Shown here: piece after piece, positions 16,901 through 31,900 of the stretch
How the letters are laid out: every line of letters begins with the position of its first letter
Numbering within the stretch: position 1 is the stretch's first letter
Assembly (NCBI GenBank): GCA_944376785.1
Contig: CALWDV010000001.1
Location: 1-38,910, forward strand
Direction of reading: 5' to 3'
DNA: 38,910 nucleotides
DNA from: an uncultured Clostridia bacterium
GTDB taxonomy: Bacteria > Bacillota > Clostridia > Christensenellales > UBA1242
Notes under the pieces: model-generated
The model's database searches: none
Seen by the model: only the letters and a program-made list of their open reading frames with translations
What the model was told of the DNA's origin: nothing
Translations under genes and position numbers: made by a program

Positions 16901-19900
16901 TTAATTTTATTTCCAATTTCAAAACCTTCGTTAATAGCAGTTTTTAAATTGTCGAATCCGTTTCCAATTGGAGTCCATAATTTACCAGATAAATCAATGT
17001 TTTTGTTTAGCTTAATAGTTTTTCCTTCAAAATTAATTATTTTTAAAGTTGTTGTTTTAACAATTCCAAACTTAAATTCTGTTTTAGTAATGCTTAAAGT
17101 TCCGTCATCGTTTGAAACAGAAGTCATAATGTTTTCATTGAATTTTGCATTATTAAATGAAGCATAGTCAACAACTAAATTTTCTTGATATCCATAACTA
17201 TTTGCACTAGCAACATTTGCGAAATCTTCATTTGAATTAATTTCAATTATTGATTTATTTTTATAGTTATTTACTAATGTATTAAATTCATTTTGATTTA
17301 ATGCTTTTGCCCAATAGTAACCATTATCGCCAGATATGATTTCACTGTTAAAATTAAATCCACCTTTTGCCCCATTAGTTTCTTTTAATTCGTAACGAAG
17401 CATTGGAGCACCATAGTTAAGATTTGAGTTTGATGAACTTATTAAAATCCAATCATCAACAAAATTAAATCCGTTAATATTTGTTAAGTCACTTTGAACT
17501 TCGCTAGTGTTAAATTTAACATCAGTATTTACTGTGTTATTTAACTCATAAACACTTGAAGTTCCTAAGCCATCATAATAAGTTCCTTTTGTTAATGTGC
17601 CAGAAGTTGAGCCTTCCGTAACATTTTCAGTTGTTATTATGTATGATGTTTTAATTTTTCCAGAATTTGTTTTAGCAAATTCAAACAAGTTGTTTGTGTT
17701 TTTAATAACAGTTCTATAAATTGCACCATTATTAGCATTAGCAATATATGCTTTATTTGAAGAACTTAAACCACTAAATGCTAAGTTTGCAACAACGGAA
17801 TCAATTGCACCATTGTTATTATTTGCAACATATTTTAAATTGTTTGTTCCATTAAATCCATTTAAACCATTAAATGTTACTTCATAAACAACACCATAGT
17901 TGTTGTTAACCAAGCCATTTTTAATTGAGCTATTAACAATCATACCATAGTTATTATTAACTATCGCACTTGTTTTATTAGCTGTTATGAATAAACCATA
18001 AACCAAACTATATCTATCTAAATTATTAATTTCAAACGATGTGTTTGTTATTGCATTTTGATTTTGATAATAAATTGTTTGATTTACACCACTAAATGAA
18101 GATGTAACATTTGTGTCTGTGATTATGTAACTTGCATTATCTTCATCTAACGCATAATTTGTTGAAGGGCTAAGTTTTGTTCCACTTCCAACAACATATG
18201 ATACAGAATTTCCTGCAACACTATTTTCTAGGTTTAAAGTGTCAACTGTACCATCTGTGCCAATAGCGTTAGTAGATGTTTGAATCCAAGTTAAAATTGG
18301 ATATTTATTATTTACACCATACCATACTTGGTCACTGTTAAATCCTAATGTGGTTTTATCGGTAAATATTCCATTTGAATCGCCACAATTATAAAGCATT
18401 TCGTTAACAGTTAAACCATTCATATAGTCATTACTGAAAGGCACGAACTCTTTATTATAGTAGTTGTTATTAAATGTTAAGTTAGAAACTGTTTCAATAT
18501 TGCTTAATGTTACATTACTTGCAACAATATCAAAACCACCTAAGAAGCCACCTTTGTTTACTCTTTCATTATATAATGCATCATAATAAACATTATTAGA
18601 ATTCATTTCGCTATTATAAATATATTTACCAATAGTATAGTTGCTTCTTAATGTTAATGAAGAATTGTTGTTATTATATGAAATTGAACCAACAAACAAA
18701 CCAGCTTTTTGAGAATCAACATCATCTTCAAACATACTAGTTAATTCCAAATCTGTTGTTGCAATGTTGTTTGTTATTTCCACTTTATTTGAAATGGTAC
18801 CATTTAAAATTTGTGATGAAATATCAATTTTTCCAATAAATCCACCAACACTTGCTGTACCATTCATAGCATTCTTCTTAACAGAAACATTTCCAGTTGA
18901 AACACTTTGATCAATGCTTCCACTATAAACAACACCTGCAAATCCACCAACATATAATGGTTCATTAAATGTTAAAGTTGATGTTGGTTTAACAATTACA
19001 TTAGTTTGTGAAATAACTTTTTTAATTTGACCAAAACCATTTAAGGTTTGTGCCATTACTACTTCACCAAAAGCACCACCAGCATTAACAATGTTATTGT
19101 TTGAAACATTGTTATTGTTTGAAACATTGTTTTTGCAATCATCAATGGTTAATGTTCCTAAACTAATTAAGTTTGAAATTAATTGACCATTTGAAATTTT
19201 ACCAATTAATCCACCAGCTTTTAGCACAGATTCTGTACCTGATAACACAACATTTAAGTTTGTGTTTGCATTAACATTAACAACATTTGCATTATTAGCA
19301 TAACCAACTGCACCACCAACATTAACGTTGTTTGCATTTGTATTGGCAACATTATGGTTAATTTTATTAGTGTTTTTAACATTAATGTTTGCTTTTAATT
19401 CTTGATTATTACCAATTAATGTTTGAGAAATTTCATAACTTGTGTAAACCACAGAAGTTGTTTCTTGATTTAATGTTGAACCAACAACATAACCAATTGC
19501 ACCACCATAGTTTACCATTCCATCAAAGCCATTTACATTAACTGTGTTAGCTTCACTTCTTCCATAAATATAGTTTCTACTATATTTATTGTCAACACTT
19601 ATATCTTCTGTTAATAATGTTGCAACAGATTTACCAATTGCATTACCAATGTTAATTTCAGCAATTTTAGTTTGTGTGCCAAAATTTAAATCAGCATTAA
19701 TTTTTGCATTAATATTAACATTTGTAATTCTTGCTTGTGAACTTGTTTCATCATTGCTTCTACCAATTAAACCACCAATATCAAAACTTCTGTTTAAATC
19801 ACTTCCAAGTTTATCATCAGTTGGAATTATTGATGTTGAATTATTAAATGTTAATGAAGCATCAACCACAGAGTTTGTAATCATTGGTTCTTCAACCGTT

Positions 19901-22900
19901 AAACTTGTCATCATTCCAACAAGTCCACCAAATGCCAATGTTTTATTAACATCATTTTCAAGTTTAGAAATATCACCAATTTTATTAATGTTAATTAAAA
20001 CTTTATCATTTCTATCTGATAAATCTTTACTTACCACACCATTTTTAAATTGTAAATCATAAGTTCCACAATCTTTTATTGTGCCCAAAGCAGAAAAACC
20101 AACAAGTCCACCCACTGTTCCTGCACCAGATGTTGTTATGGTTGCACCATTAGTTATGTTGCTATTGGTTGCATTAATATAGCCAGTTACAATATTAACA
20201 TTTTCAATTTTAGTGCTCATTGTTGCATAACCAACTAATGAACCAATAAACAATGCACCTTGTTCAGTTTCATCAATGTCAATGTTAACATTTGATAAAT
20301 TAAAGTTTTTAAATTCTGCTTCTGATGCATAACCAACTAAGCCAACATATGTGCTTAACGCATTGTTAATTGTTAAATTATAAATTGTGTATTGATTGTC
20401 ACCATTAGAATGCAAACTTCCTTTAAATGGAATTGCTCTGGTTCCAACAGCTTCCCAAGGAATAACTCTTTGTTGTTCGTCCTTATTTTCTGCCAAGTCA
20501 ATGTCGTTCATTAAAATAAACTCAGCATTAGTATAAGTTGACATTAATTTTAAATCTTCATAAGTTCTAACTTCAATTCTTGTTTTTTCAGGTTTTGCTT
20601 CAAGATATGGGAAAACTGTGTTTTGATCGGCAGCAGTTTCTTTTCTAACACCTGTCCAACGATTTACATTCCATGTGTCAAACACTGGACTTCTGTAAAT
20701 ATCACTAGAAGAAGCAACTGTTTGATTATTAACAAATTTGTCACCCATACTTACTGCTTCTGTTGAAATAACATCTAATGTTGTAATAATTTCTTTAAGT
20801 GTTCTTGAAGATCCAATATTTTGCAATCTGCTATATTGATAGTAAACTTTTGCTGCTTCATCTGGGTTGGTTGTTGTTGAACCATCTTCCTTAATATATT
20901 GACCCTGATTGTTTTTCTTTGCTTCTTCAACATAACCAGAAAGCCCTGTTGGTTTGTACATTAATGTTGTAGTACTTTCGAATGTATCACCAGTGCTGTT
21001 TGTTGTGTTAGTAAATCTAACATCATCAACAATATATCTTTGATTTGTTGTGTATAAGAAATTACTGTTGAATGCACCAATTTCAGGCATTACTTCATAA
21101 AGTTTTTTAAATTCGTTATAGTCGGTTTCATTCATATTTAATTGTTCTTTTGTTGGAACAAGTAAATTTGAAACTGTAATTTTAGGTTGAACAAAGAAGT
21201 TTGTTTCACCTTTTCTTCTTTCATTTAATAGTCCAGAAGAACTTAAAGTGTTTGAAAGAGTTAATGCATTTCCTGTTTCACCAGTAACAACAACACCAAT
21301 CATTGCACCAATGCTTAAATTATTGTTTGCATTGTATGTTAAAATTCTGTCAGTTTCTAAATCTTCACTACGCCAAACGTTAGCTGCAACAACACCAACA
21401 AAATTTGTTGTTCTGCTTTCTATGTTTGACATATTAGATTTTGTTGGTTCAATGTATATGTAACTTCCAAAAATATCATTTTTAAATTCGGTTACATTTG
21501 ATGTTTCCATAAATGGATTAACTGTTTGTAATCCAACAAAGCCACCAGAAGCTTTAAATCCTGATACTGAACCAGTGGTATAGCAGAAATTATATTGTCC
21601 ACCAACACTTAATCCAACAAAGCCACCAGCATACATACTATCTAAGTTAATAACATTAATTTTTGAATAAGAATTTTTAACAACACCACCATTGTTAAAG
21701 CCAATTACACCACCAATATAGTGAGCATTTCCTTTAAACAAACCATTATAGTTTAAGTTGCTATTATTAACAGTTGGGTTTGTTGCTGATGTGCTAACAG
21801 CTGTTTTATAAGATTCATCAATTTGTTTTTGAAGAGTTGAAGAATGTTCAATGTAACTTCTATCAATTTCTCCACGGTTTTCACCAACTAGTCCACCTGT
21901 TATTCTGCTTCCAATAAGTTCTGGTGTTGCACGCTCTTCAACAATAAATGTTAAATCACTAGCTGTTGATTCATCACCATTTAATCCAAAAATACCACCA
22001 ACAATTTCACCAATTAATGAAACACTGCCTTGAATTGTTAGTTTTCTTGCTTTTGAGTTGAACAATGATAATGGATTAATATTTTCGTCTTCATCACGTT
22101 CATCAACATCAAAAATTCCTGCAATACCACCAACATATGAAACAGTTTCTGCATTATTGGTTAGGTCACCAATAACTTCTTTGTTATAAATGTCAAATGT
22201 TCCATAAACAGAAGGTAATTGATTTGAATAGTTTGCACTAAATATGTTTGAATTTTTAAAGTATGCGCTTTTTGCACTAACATTACTTGTTATATTAACA
22301 ATTTCACTATCGCCACTAATTATTCCAGCAAGTCCACCAACAATGTTCTTACCTTGAATTACTTCATCACCAGTTATGTTAACGTTAAATACGTTAGCAT
22401 TTTCAATAGAACCAGCTAATGCTCCAACATAAGTTACTTTGCTACCTCTAACTTCTGAAACATTAATGTTTAAATTCCTTACAACACCACGTTGTGAATT
22501 TTCTTTATCAAGTGGTTGAGTAATAATTCTACCAAACAAACCTAAGTGTGTTATGGTTTTACCGGTTTCAGGGTTTTCAAAATCTGTGTCTGAAACAAGT
22601 CGAAGTTCGTTAATGGTCATACCATTACCATCTAAGTCACCATAATAATCCATATTATAGGTTTGAGCAGTTAAATCTGTTTTATTAAATGCAATATCAG
22701 AAATAAATCTAATTGCAAAGTTTCTATCTTTTGCATCAACAGTTGCATCATAATTTAAGTAGTTATTAAAGTTTTCTGCCGATTTTATTAAAAGTGGGTT
22801 GTGAACACTTTCGCCAATAGTGTCAGAAATGTAGTTATAACTATTTTCCTCAGATTCATCTGTACCTGTCCAAACACGAATTGATGTTGTTTTTAAGTTT

Positions 22901-25900
22901 GCAGCAACAAGTTCTGGACGAGAAGAAACATAATAAGTATCTTTAAAGTGAGATTTATATAATATTTGAGATTCTGCATTTGGAATAAACCAAACACTTC
23001 TTGTAATGCTTTCTTCACTGCTTAATTCAAAATCAGTGTTAAATGCATAACCTTGGAAAGTGTTATATTCGCCAAATTGTGAAGCTCCCAAAGATGTTGC
23101 AGGTTCATTTTCATCCAAGAATTCTTCTGCATATGTAATTTCAGCAGTAACTGCATTTTCATCTGAACCAATTTTTAAGTAATGGCAATCTTCAATTCCT
23201 TCTGGATTTGCATTGTTATATTCATAATTTGATGATCTACCAACAAAAGGACTTGATGCCATACTATTAACTTTAACACTACTTAATGAATAACAAGAAC
23301 TAATTGTTCCATGTTCCTTATTATTATAAACAAATCCACTAGTTTGCATTGAACTGTTTACCATAATGTTTGAATAGCTGTTTGAAACAATAGAATCGTT
23401 TTCATAAACAAAACCACTTGCACGAGTTTTTGAACTAATTATTGAGTTCATTGCTCTTAAAGTTGCAACAGATGTTTTATAACCTTCTAAGTTAACACCA
23501 TTGTTAATATAATTGTAACCAGCAAAATCCTTTTTAGCATCTGCGTTTAGTCCAGTTTTATCTGCATAAGGATAATTTGATGTTCCATTGTTTGGATTTG
23601 AGAAGTTTATTCCCTCACCCAATCTACCTTGAACATAAGAATATTGAATTGCTGCATTTGTACCTGAGTTGAAAACAACAAATCCACCAGTTGCTGCTTC
23701 GGCATAGTTTTCTGCAACACGGTTAATAACATTTGCACCTTTAAAATATGATGTGCTAATTTTACCACTGTTGTTTGCAACAAAACCTGCAACATATCCA
23801 ACACCATTAATGGTAATATTTTCAACACTTGAATTTGTAATATAACCTAAAACGTCGGTACCTCTATCAAGGTTAACACCAACAAGCCCTGCCATGTAAT
23901 GAGTTTGAACATCAACAGTTGTTGTGGTTTCAATTCTAACAACTGACAAATCACGACGTGTGGTGTTTTCTTTTGCAATAATTTGCAAATCTCCATTCAA
24001 ATCTAAAACTGGTTGTTGTTGATCATCTTTTACATAATCTTTGTTTGGATAGAATCTTGAAAAATTATCAATTATAAATTTATTTTTATCAAATTCCCAA
24101 ACACCATTAACAACCTTATAATAACCACTATATAATGGGTCATTTGGATAAGCAGATGCAAAGGTTAATTCACGTTCTAGTTTTAACTCACCAGCATCTT
24201 CAACAACTTGAACATTTGTGATAATGCCTTCATTTTCACCAGCTAAAATTCCAAAATTGATGTTTTCATATGCTCTTGCATCAACAACTAAATCTGCATT
24301 TGTATTTGATTCACTTGCAGTTTCAATGCTGTTAGCCCAATTTTTAGGAACAATTTCAATAATTAAATTCTTAATTGTTGTTCCGCTATTAATTTTATCA
24401 AACAAACCAATGTTTTTGTTTGGAATTAATTCTTGACCATCAACATAAGCATCAAGTGCAAAACTTTCAATGGTTATAACATATCCGTTTCCATCTAAAC
24501 TGTTAATTTTTAAATCATCTCTAAATGGAACCCAATCGGTTAAAACTAAGTCGTTAACTAAAATGTAATCAACACCATCTTCCATCTTCATAAAATCTGT
24601 AACATTTTCAATAGGGTCTGGTTTTTCTTCATCTCTTACACGATAGAAACCAAAGCCAAATTCAAATGTTTTTTCATACTTATATGCTGTTACATTTTCA
24701 TATTTTTCTTTGTTTTCGCCAACTAATGCAACAATGCCGTTATCTGTGTAAATATAATTAACAAGTGCTGCTAATGTGTCACCACTATCGAATTTTGTGT
24801 TTTGAACAGAATAAACTAATGCGTTGTTAAATTCTTCTTCTGACTTACTTCCAATAATGAATGTTTTTGAAGAGTTGTAACCCAAACTTAATGTTCCATA
24901 TCTTCTTTCATCTGATTGGTCATATGTTTTGTTAACACTTCTCCAAACCTCAATTTCTCCTTCATAGTAACTTGAAAATTCTTTTTCAAGTTGTGTTATT
25001 TTTTCTTTAACCAAAGTTGAAATTGAAGGGTTATAAGTTGCTTTGGAAATTCTAACAATTAAAGAATATGGTTGATTAAACATTCCAACAAAACTTCCAT
25101 TTTCAACCTTATCAACAGAAATTTCATTAATTACAAAATCTGTAACTTTTAAGGTTAATGAATCTGTGTGAGTTATTGTTTCTCCATTAATTTGTTTTGT
25201 TACCGTTCCAACAATTTTAATATATCTGCTTGTTGGCAAATTAACGTTTGTTGTTATGCTATAACTTCCATTTGATTGTTTAATGTTGAAATCGCTACCA
25301 ATTCCACCTAAACGAACTTCCATTCCGTTTGTGTTTATTCTATAAATGTAACTTTCACTAAAATCAATGCTACCTTCAACGCCATTTAGTGTTGCTGTGA
25401 AAGATTGTTCTGTTCCACGTGCAATAGGTGCTTCTTTATCGCCATTAATTGAAAGTTGCAATGATGGAGGAGTTTGAACATCTAATGTTATTGATGCAGT
25501 TTTAACTACTTCACCATTTTTATATGCTCTTAAAGTAAGTGTGAATGAGTTTGCCTCTGTAACAAAACTATTAACTAATGTGCGAATATAAATGTTTCCA
25601 TCATATCCTGTAACACCATCTTGTGTTTTGTAAGAATTTTTAACTAGTTTTATTCCACTTGTTATTTGATTGTTTGAAACAATTAAAGTTTCATATTTAC
25701 CTGTGTATAAAACTCCACTTTCTGTTTCTTCAATGTTTGCCAACATTTGTTCAAATAGAACAATATCGTTTCCACTTCCAGTTGAAACAATTTCTAAATC
25801 ATCAAAATAAGCAAAATATGGAGAAATATAAACTTTTAAAATTCCAACATTACCTGGAATTAAATTATCATAAGCAATTTCACTTAAATTAACTTCGGTA

Positions 25901-28900
25901 ATTTTGTTTCCATTACTATCTGTTTTTGTGGTTGTTTCACTGTTTGGATAATGTTTTAATTTAATATCAACAATGTCTTGTGGAATTAATGTTACTGGCA
26001 ATGTTGCCATCATATTTAAATCAGCAATACTTGTTACTGAATTTGTAACAAACCCAAAATCATCATAATTAATTTCAGGTGCATTTTCTTTAACAGTAAA
26101 GAACTTAAATGTTCTTGTAAATTCTTCGTTCACATTTAATTTGTTTTCATCTTTAACAATTAAACCAAAATTGTATGTTATGTAGTTTTTATTATTGATT
26201 TCTTGTGGTATTGGATTGTTAACTAATAATGTTAAGTTGCCAATTTGGATTTCAGATTTGTATAAATTAATTATATTGCTTACACTAATTATTTTTTCTG
26301 TTCCAAATTCGTTTGAATAAACAACAAACAATTCTTCACTATCTTTATCAGTTTCAATTTCAATGTTAAATGTTGGAGTTCCATTAACTGGGAATGTAAC
26401 ACTATTTGTGCTTTGTGTTATTTTCCAACTTGATTTTGTTACTTTAACATCAAATTTTGAAATTAATTTACTAATTAAATTAATATAATCACTTTCTGTT
26501 ACAACATCAACATTAGCACTTAAATCTGGAATTTCAAAACCACCAATAATTTTAATGTTGCTTGTTACAACGTCTTGTCCACCACTTTGTTGAGTAATTG
26601 AATATGATTTGTTTAGTTCAATTTCAGAATCTTTTCCACCTTGATTTAATAACAAAACTTTTTCGTTATTAGATACAATGTATGGCACTGCAAATAAGGA
26701 AGCAGTGGATTCTTCTAAACCAACAAAATCGGCTGAGTTACCATATGGAACATCAATATAATAAACATATTCGCCATCTTTAAACTCTTCTGTGAAAGTT
26801 TGATTATTAATTGTAATGTTGAATGGATTATTATTGTCGGCAGTAGCTTCAATTCTTTGTGTGTGATAAATTGAATGATATGGTTTATAATCTTTTGTTT
26901 TTGTTGATAAGTAATAATATCTAACACCACTATTAGCATTTTGTTCTAATTCAAATTCTTTATTTATTGTTGAACCACTAACAAAATTATATGTAGCATC
27001 TAACATTGAATTAATTGGAAGAGTGATTGGGTTTTCATTAGAACTTTTACTAATGTTTATTACTGATCCATATTCAATTGATTTTTTGTTGCCTTGTGAG
27101 AAATAGGTTAAATCTAAACGTTGAGTTGCATTAACAACATTAACTTTAATAGATTTTTGTAGTGTTGTGTTATATGCTGAACTAATTGTTATAGTAGCAC
27201 TACCTGTGCCCTTTGCAACAAATTTGATGTTATTATTTTCATCAAATTCAACAGAAACCACGTTACTATTAGAACTTGAAATTTTAAAACTATTTGCACC
27301 AATAAATGTTGGTTCAGTGGTTAAATTTAATAGTTCACTTATTGAATATGTGTTTAAAGCTTTAATTTCGTTAGATAATGTGCTTGTTAAATTTGCAACT
27401 CTTTCATCTGATAAATTTGCATTATTGTTACCAAAATTAATTTGAGTTCCGTTAGGCACATAATTTGTGTCACTTAAAGAATAGAAATAAATTACACTAG
27501 AAGCATTTTCACCAATTCCAGAAATAAATGTGTCAACATAGTTTTGTTTGTTTTCAACAAATAAATTGGTTGGTGGGAAGTTTGCAAGTAAACTTACTTT
27601 ATATGATTTATCACCAGTTAATTCTAATTTGTTTTCACTTAGTAACACAGGTAAACCATTATTTACTTGATAGTTAAAATACCAATATGTGTTTAATTCA
27701 GCATTTTTAAATTCTTCCATTGATGTGGTGTAATCATTACCAGTGTCGGAATCTAGTAAACCATCAGAGTTTGAATCTAGTTTAATTCCGTAATCATCAA
27801 CTTCTTTTTCAACGCCATAAGCTTTGGTTTGCAATTTTAATGTGTTTAAATCACTTGTTGTGGCATCGTTTGTAACAATAACAGAAATTTCTTCTATTGT
27901 TTTTTCTGTCATCAAACCATCAAAATTGCTACGCATTAATGTTTCCTGATTAACTTTTAAGATGTCTGTGTTAACTGTTAAATAATTAACACCATCAAAT
28001 TCTTTAATTTTAAACACGCCATCATTGTCATAGTATTTATAGGTTATGTTAATGTCTTTTCTTCCTTCGCCAACAAATCCAACAGATTTGTTATTATCGG
28101 TAACAGAATTTTCACCAACAATATAAGAACCATTTAAATCAACAGCTTGATAATAGCTGTGAGAAATGTTGTTAAATGTTGACAAAATGTTATTATAAAC
28201 AAAATCTGAATTACTATAATTTGTGGTGTAAGTTTTAATTTGTGATGCTAAATATTTATATAGTGCATTATTTGAACTATTTTCATATTCACCATAATAA
28301 GCAAATGTTGTTGAAGCATTTAATGCATCACCAACTAAACCACCAGTTGCACTTGTTGCATTGTTTGAATTTGCTGTTACACGATTATATAAAACACCAA
28401 CATAACTGCTATTTGAAATTTGTGTTATGCCATCTGCTTTACCAACTAATCCACCAATACCTGACAAGTGACCTTGAATGCTTGCAAAAACTTGGTTTGC
28501 ATTTAAAACACCATTGGTTAACTTACCAACTAAACCACCAGCAAAATTTCTGTTGTTATTAGAAATTTCTTCTATGTGTGAATTAGCAAGCAAGATATTA
28601 CCATAATATCCACGACCAGTTTCAAGAGTAATGAAAGGGTCAACTATTGATTTTTCTGCATCATTATTATAATTATAAACTGTGTTAAATTGAATTGGAT
28701 TATAGTTTTCAACATTTATTACAGATGTTACAGGGGTTCCTGTGTAGTTAAATGTGTAGAATTGTGTTGTGTCACTAGTTGACATCAAACCAATATATTC
28801 ACCAATTAAACCACCAACATTGTTAAATCCTAAAATTGCAGTGTTATATAATTTAACTTTATCATTTAAATATAAGAACTCAACGCTATTATTGTTAACA

Positions 28901-31900
28901 ACGTTACTTCCATATGAACTTAAACCTTTTGCAATTTGTGTTGAACTATATTTGTTATAGTAATGTTTTGAAACATTTTCATTTTCCATATTAACATTTC
29001 TAAACACGTTATATTCAACATCACTGCTTCCAGTTAATAAATTGTTTTTAGAAATTTTTTGAATGTAGTATGTATCAGGTAAAACATTATCACCTGTTTC
29101 ATCGTAAACGCTTCTAATAAAATCTTTTGCATTATCATCAGCATCGTTTCCAGTGAAATATTGTGTTGCAACTAAGTTCACAAATTCATCATAAGTTAAA
29201 GTTATGCTTTCAAAACTTTCAACCAAAATTTGGAAATCAGAGTTAAAAGCAATTGAGTTTTCCATTGTGAAACCTTGTTCATCAACAGCAGCTTTACCAT
29301 TAACAAAACTATATACATTTGAAGAAACAGTGTTTGTTAAAGTTACAATTGCACTTTCGGTTTTTCCAACAATTCCACCAATGTTGTTATGTCCACGAAG
29401 AAGTGGGAAAGATTTTGTGTTTTGAATTGTTCCAACATTATGTCCAACAACACCACCAATGTTTGACATATAGTTGTCACTTCTGTCATAAACACCAAAA
29501 ATACTTGCTTTTACTTCTAAATTTTCAACAATTCCGTTATTAAATCCAACTGCACCACCAAATGAAGAATTTTGGTTGAAAATTTGTTTGTCGCTTGGCA
29601 AGTGTGCGTTAATTGAAACAAACACATCTGCACTATCGCTACCAAAACTTAATTCGCTAGAATCAGTTTTTGTAATTACTGCACGATTGTTAAATCCTGC
29701 AATACCACCAACATAAGCAATATTGTGAAGTTGTGCATGAACATTAATTTGAGCTGAAACATTAGCATTAACTACTTGTTCATATCTGCTTTCTTCTGGG
29801 TCGTTTGGATTATTTGTTTTTAAATTTAATTCATCAAACGTGTTATTTGAAGTGTTTTTGTTACCTTTTGCACTAATTTCTTCAACATTTTGAACTGTTG
29901 AATCTGTGTTTAAGTTTGCATTATTTAAAAATCCAATTAGTCCACCAACAAAATAATAAGATTGTTCACTAGAATCTGTTTGTGATGTTATATAAATTCC
30001 ACTATCTGGTATTTCAGCAGTGTTTATTGATTGATAATATGTTCCGTTAAATGATTGAACACCACTTAAATCGTTAACTGTAACATTAATAATTTGACCT
30101 TCTGCATAACCAGCAAGAGCACCTGCAAAGAAGTTTCCAGTAACATCATTTAATTCTGTTTTTATTAAGAAATTGTTTATTATTAAATCAGAAATAACAG
30201 AATTAGCACCTAAATAAGCAAATAAACCTTGATATTTCAAGTCACTATCAACAATTTTCATTCCACTTATTGTGTAATAAGATGTTGCTAAAACTTGCCC
30301 ATTAAATTTAATTTCTTGTTTTCCTGACAATGTTCCGTTAAATTGTAAAATATTATTATTAATATAACCAATAGGTGTCCAATTAGATAATGTAATATTG
30401 TTAATTAAAACATAATTTGCATTTAATGCAGAGTTAATTCTTTGCAAATCACTTGCATCTGAAACTTCAAAAGGACTTTGTATTGAACCATCTAGCACTC
30501 TAATTTTAATTTCTTTATATGAACCAATGCTTCCATCAGCACCCACACTATCTAATGCATAAATGGTTAAAATAACATCTTCATTTCCAACAATTTTTGT
30601 TAAGATTTGAACTGTTATTTTTTTGGTTACGTTGTTAATTGAAACCCTAACTGCACTATTATTAATTTTATAACCTAAATCTTTGTAAAGTGCAGTTGTT
30701 GGATAAACAGAGAATGAAATTTCGCGTGTGCAGTTTTCTGTGTTTGTATATATGCTACCATCATAACCTAAATCACGTTCATCATAAACAATTTCGTAAT
30801 ATTGTGTTCCGTTTAAATTATGAGTTTGAACATTTTCAAAAACAAAATTTTCAACTTTTTCTGCTTTATAAACAATAAATCTAACACTTTCAGTTTTTGG
30901 AGATTTTATTGTTGTTCCGTATTCATTTTTATATTCTTGTTGAACTCTTGCAATTATGGTAAATGTTAAACTATTAACACTACCACCAGAAATTTCACAA
31001 CTAACTGTTGCACGTTTAAAGTTTGTTTTAGAAGTTGTTAAAGTAACAATGTTAAATCCTGCATAGAATGTGTATGTTACTTCATCACCATTAACTGATG
31101 GTGAAACAGTAATTTCTGTTCCATTATACTCACAAATCCATTCAATATCTCCATAAGCTAGTGATGCATTGCTTGGTGAAGATGTTAAAATTATTTCATG
31201 AGTTCCATAAGTTGCAATTTGATTTGCACTTAAAGTGTTTTTATCATATAACACAACTTCTTTTGTTGTTGTTGAAAGTTTATCAAGTGGAACAGTTACT
31301 TCAACAATAAAATCAAAGTAAATGGTTTTTTCTTGGTTTCCCAATTCGTCAAAGCCAGTTATTTGAATTGTTACTTGGGAACTACCACCCATATTTTGTG
31401 TTTGAATTTTATAATTTGGTTTAATTTGAACAACACTAGTTGTTGTTGAATTTGCATTATAAATTAAACCAGTACCATTTAAAGATGTGTAATTTTTATT
31501 GTTAATTGTAAAGTTAATTGAAATATTTAAACCATTAGAAACTTTTAATGTTGATAAATTGCCACCCTTGTTATCTGTTGCATTAACTTTTAGTCCAGCA
31601 ACAGTTATATATGAATTTTCAGTTTGCAAACTTTCAAATAAAATTATTTTAAAAGTTACTTGACTTCCATTTTCAGCAATAACATTAATGTAACATTCAC
31701 CAATAACACCTTTTGGACTTAATGCAATTTGTGCTTGTGTTTGTGTTACTGTTACCAAAGCCCCTGCATCACTAACATCATTTTTAACAAGTTCAACTTT
31801 TAATAAATTATAGTTGTATGAAGTAGGTAATCCATTAATTTCAAGTCGGGTTAAAACATCAGGTTTGGTTATGTCAATGTTAACTTCATTTTTTGTTGTA

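Larger units (their letters stand above)
13200..24640 (-). repeat. GLUG cassette array of the giant lipoprotein (cassettes 2-7)
   Basis: The encoded segment, residues about 2917-6720, holds dozens of GGIVG/GGLIG-type motifs spaced mostly 25-40 residues apart, such as SYVGGIIGNA and NVGGIVGKLS. Six cassette openings (near 2917, 3523, 4260, 5373, 5796, 6290) repeat the DLxxI...PIG...F.G pattern. Closing motifs NNKYPILTW (about 5030) and NNNYPVL (about 5780) mark boundaries. GLUG-type repeats are generally thought to form beta-solenoids; that fold is inference here. Cassette 1, with the same architecture, is at about 27640-30480. Confidence 0.8.
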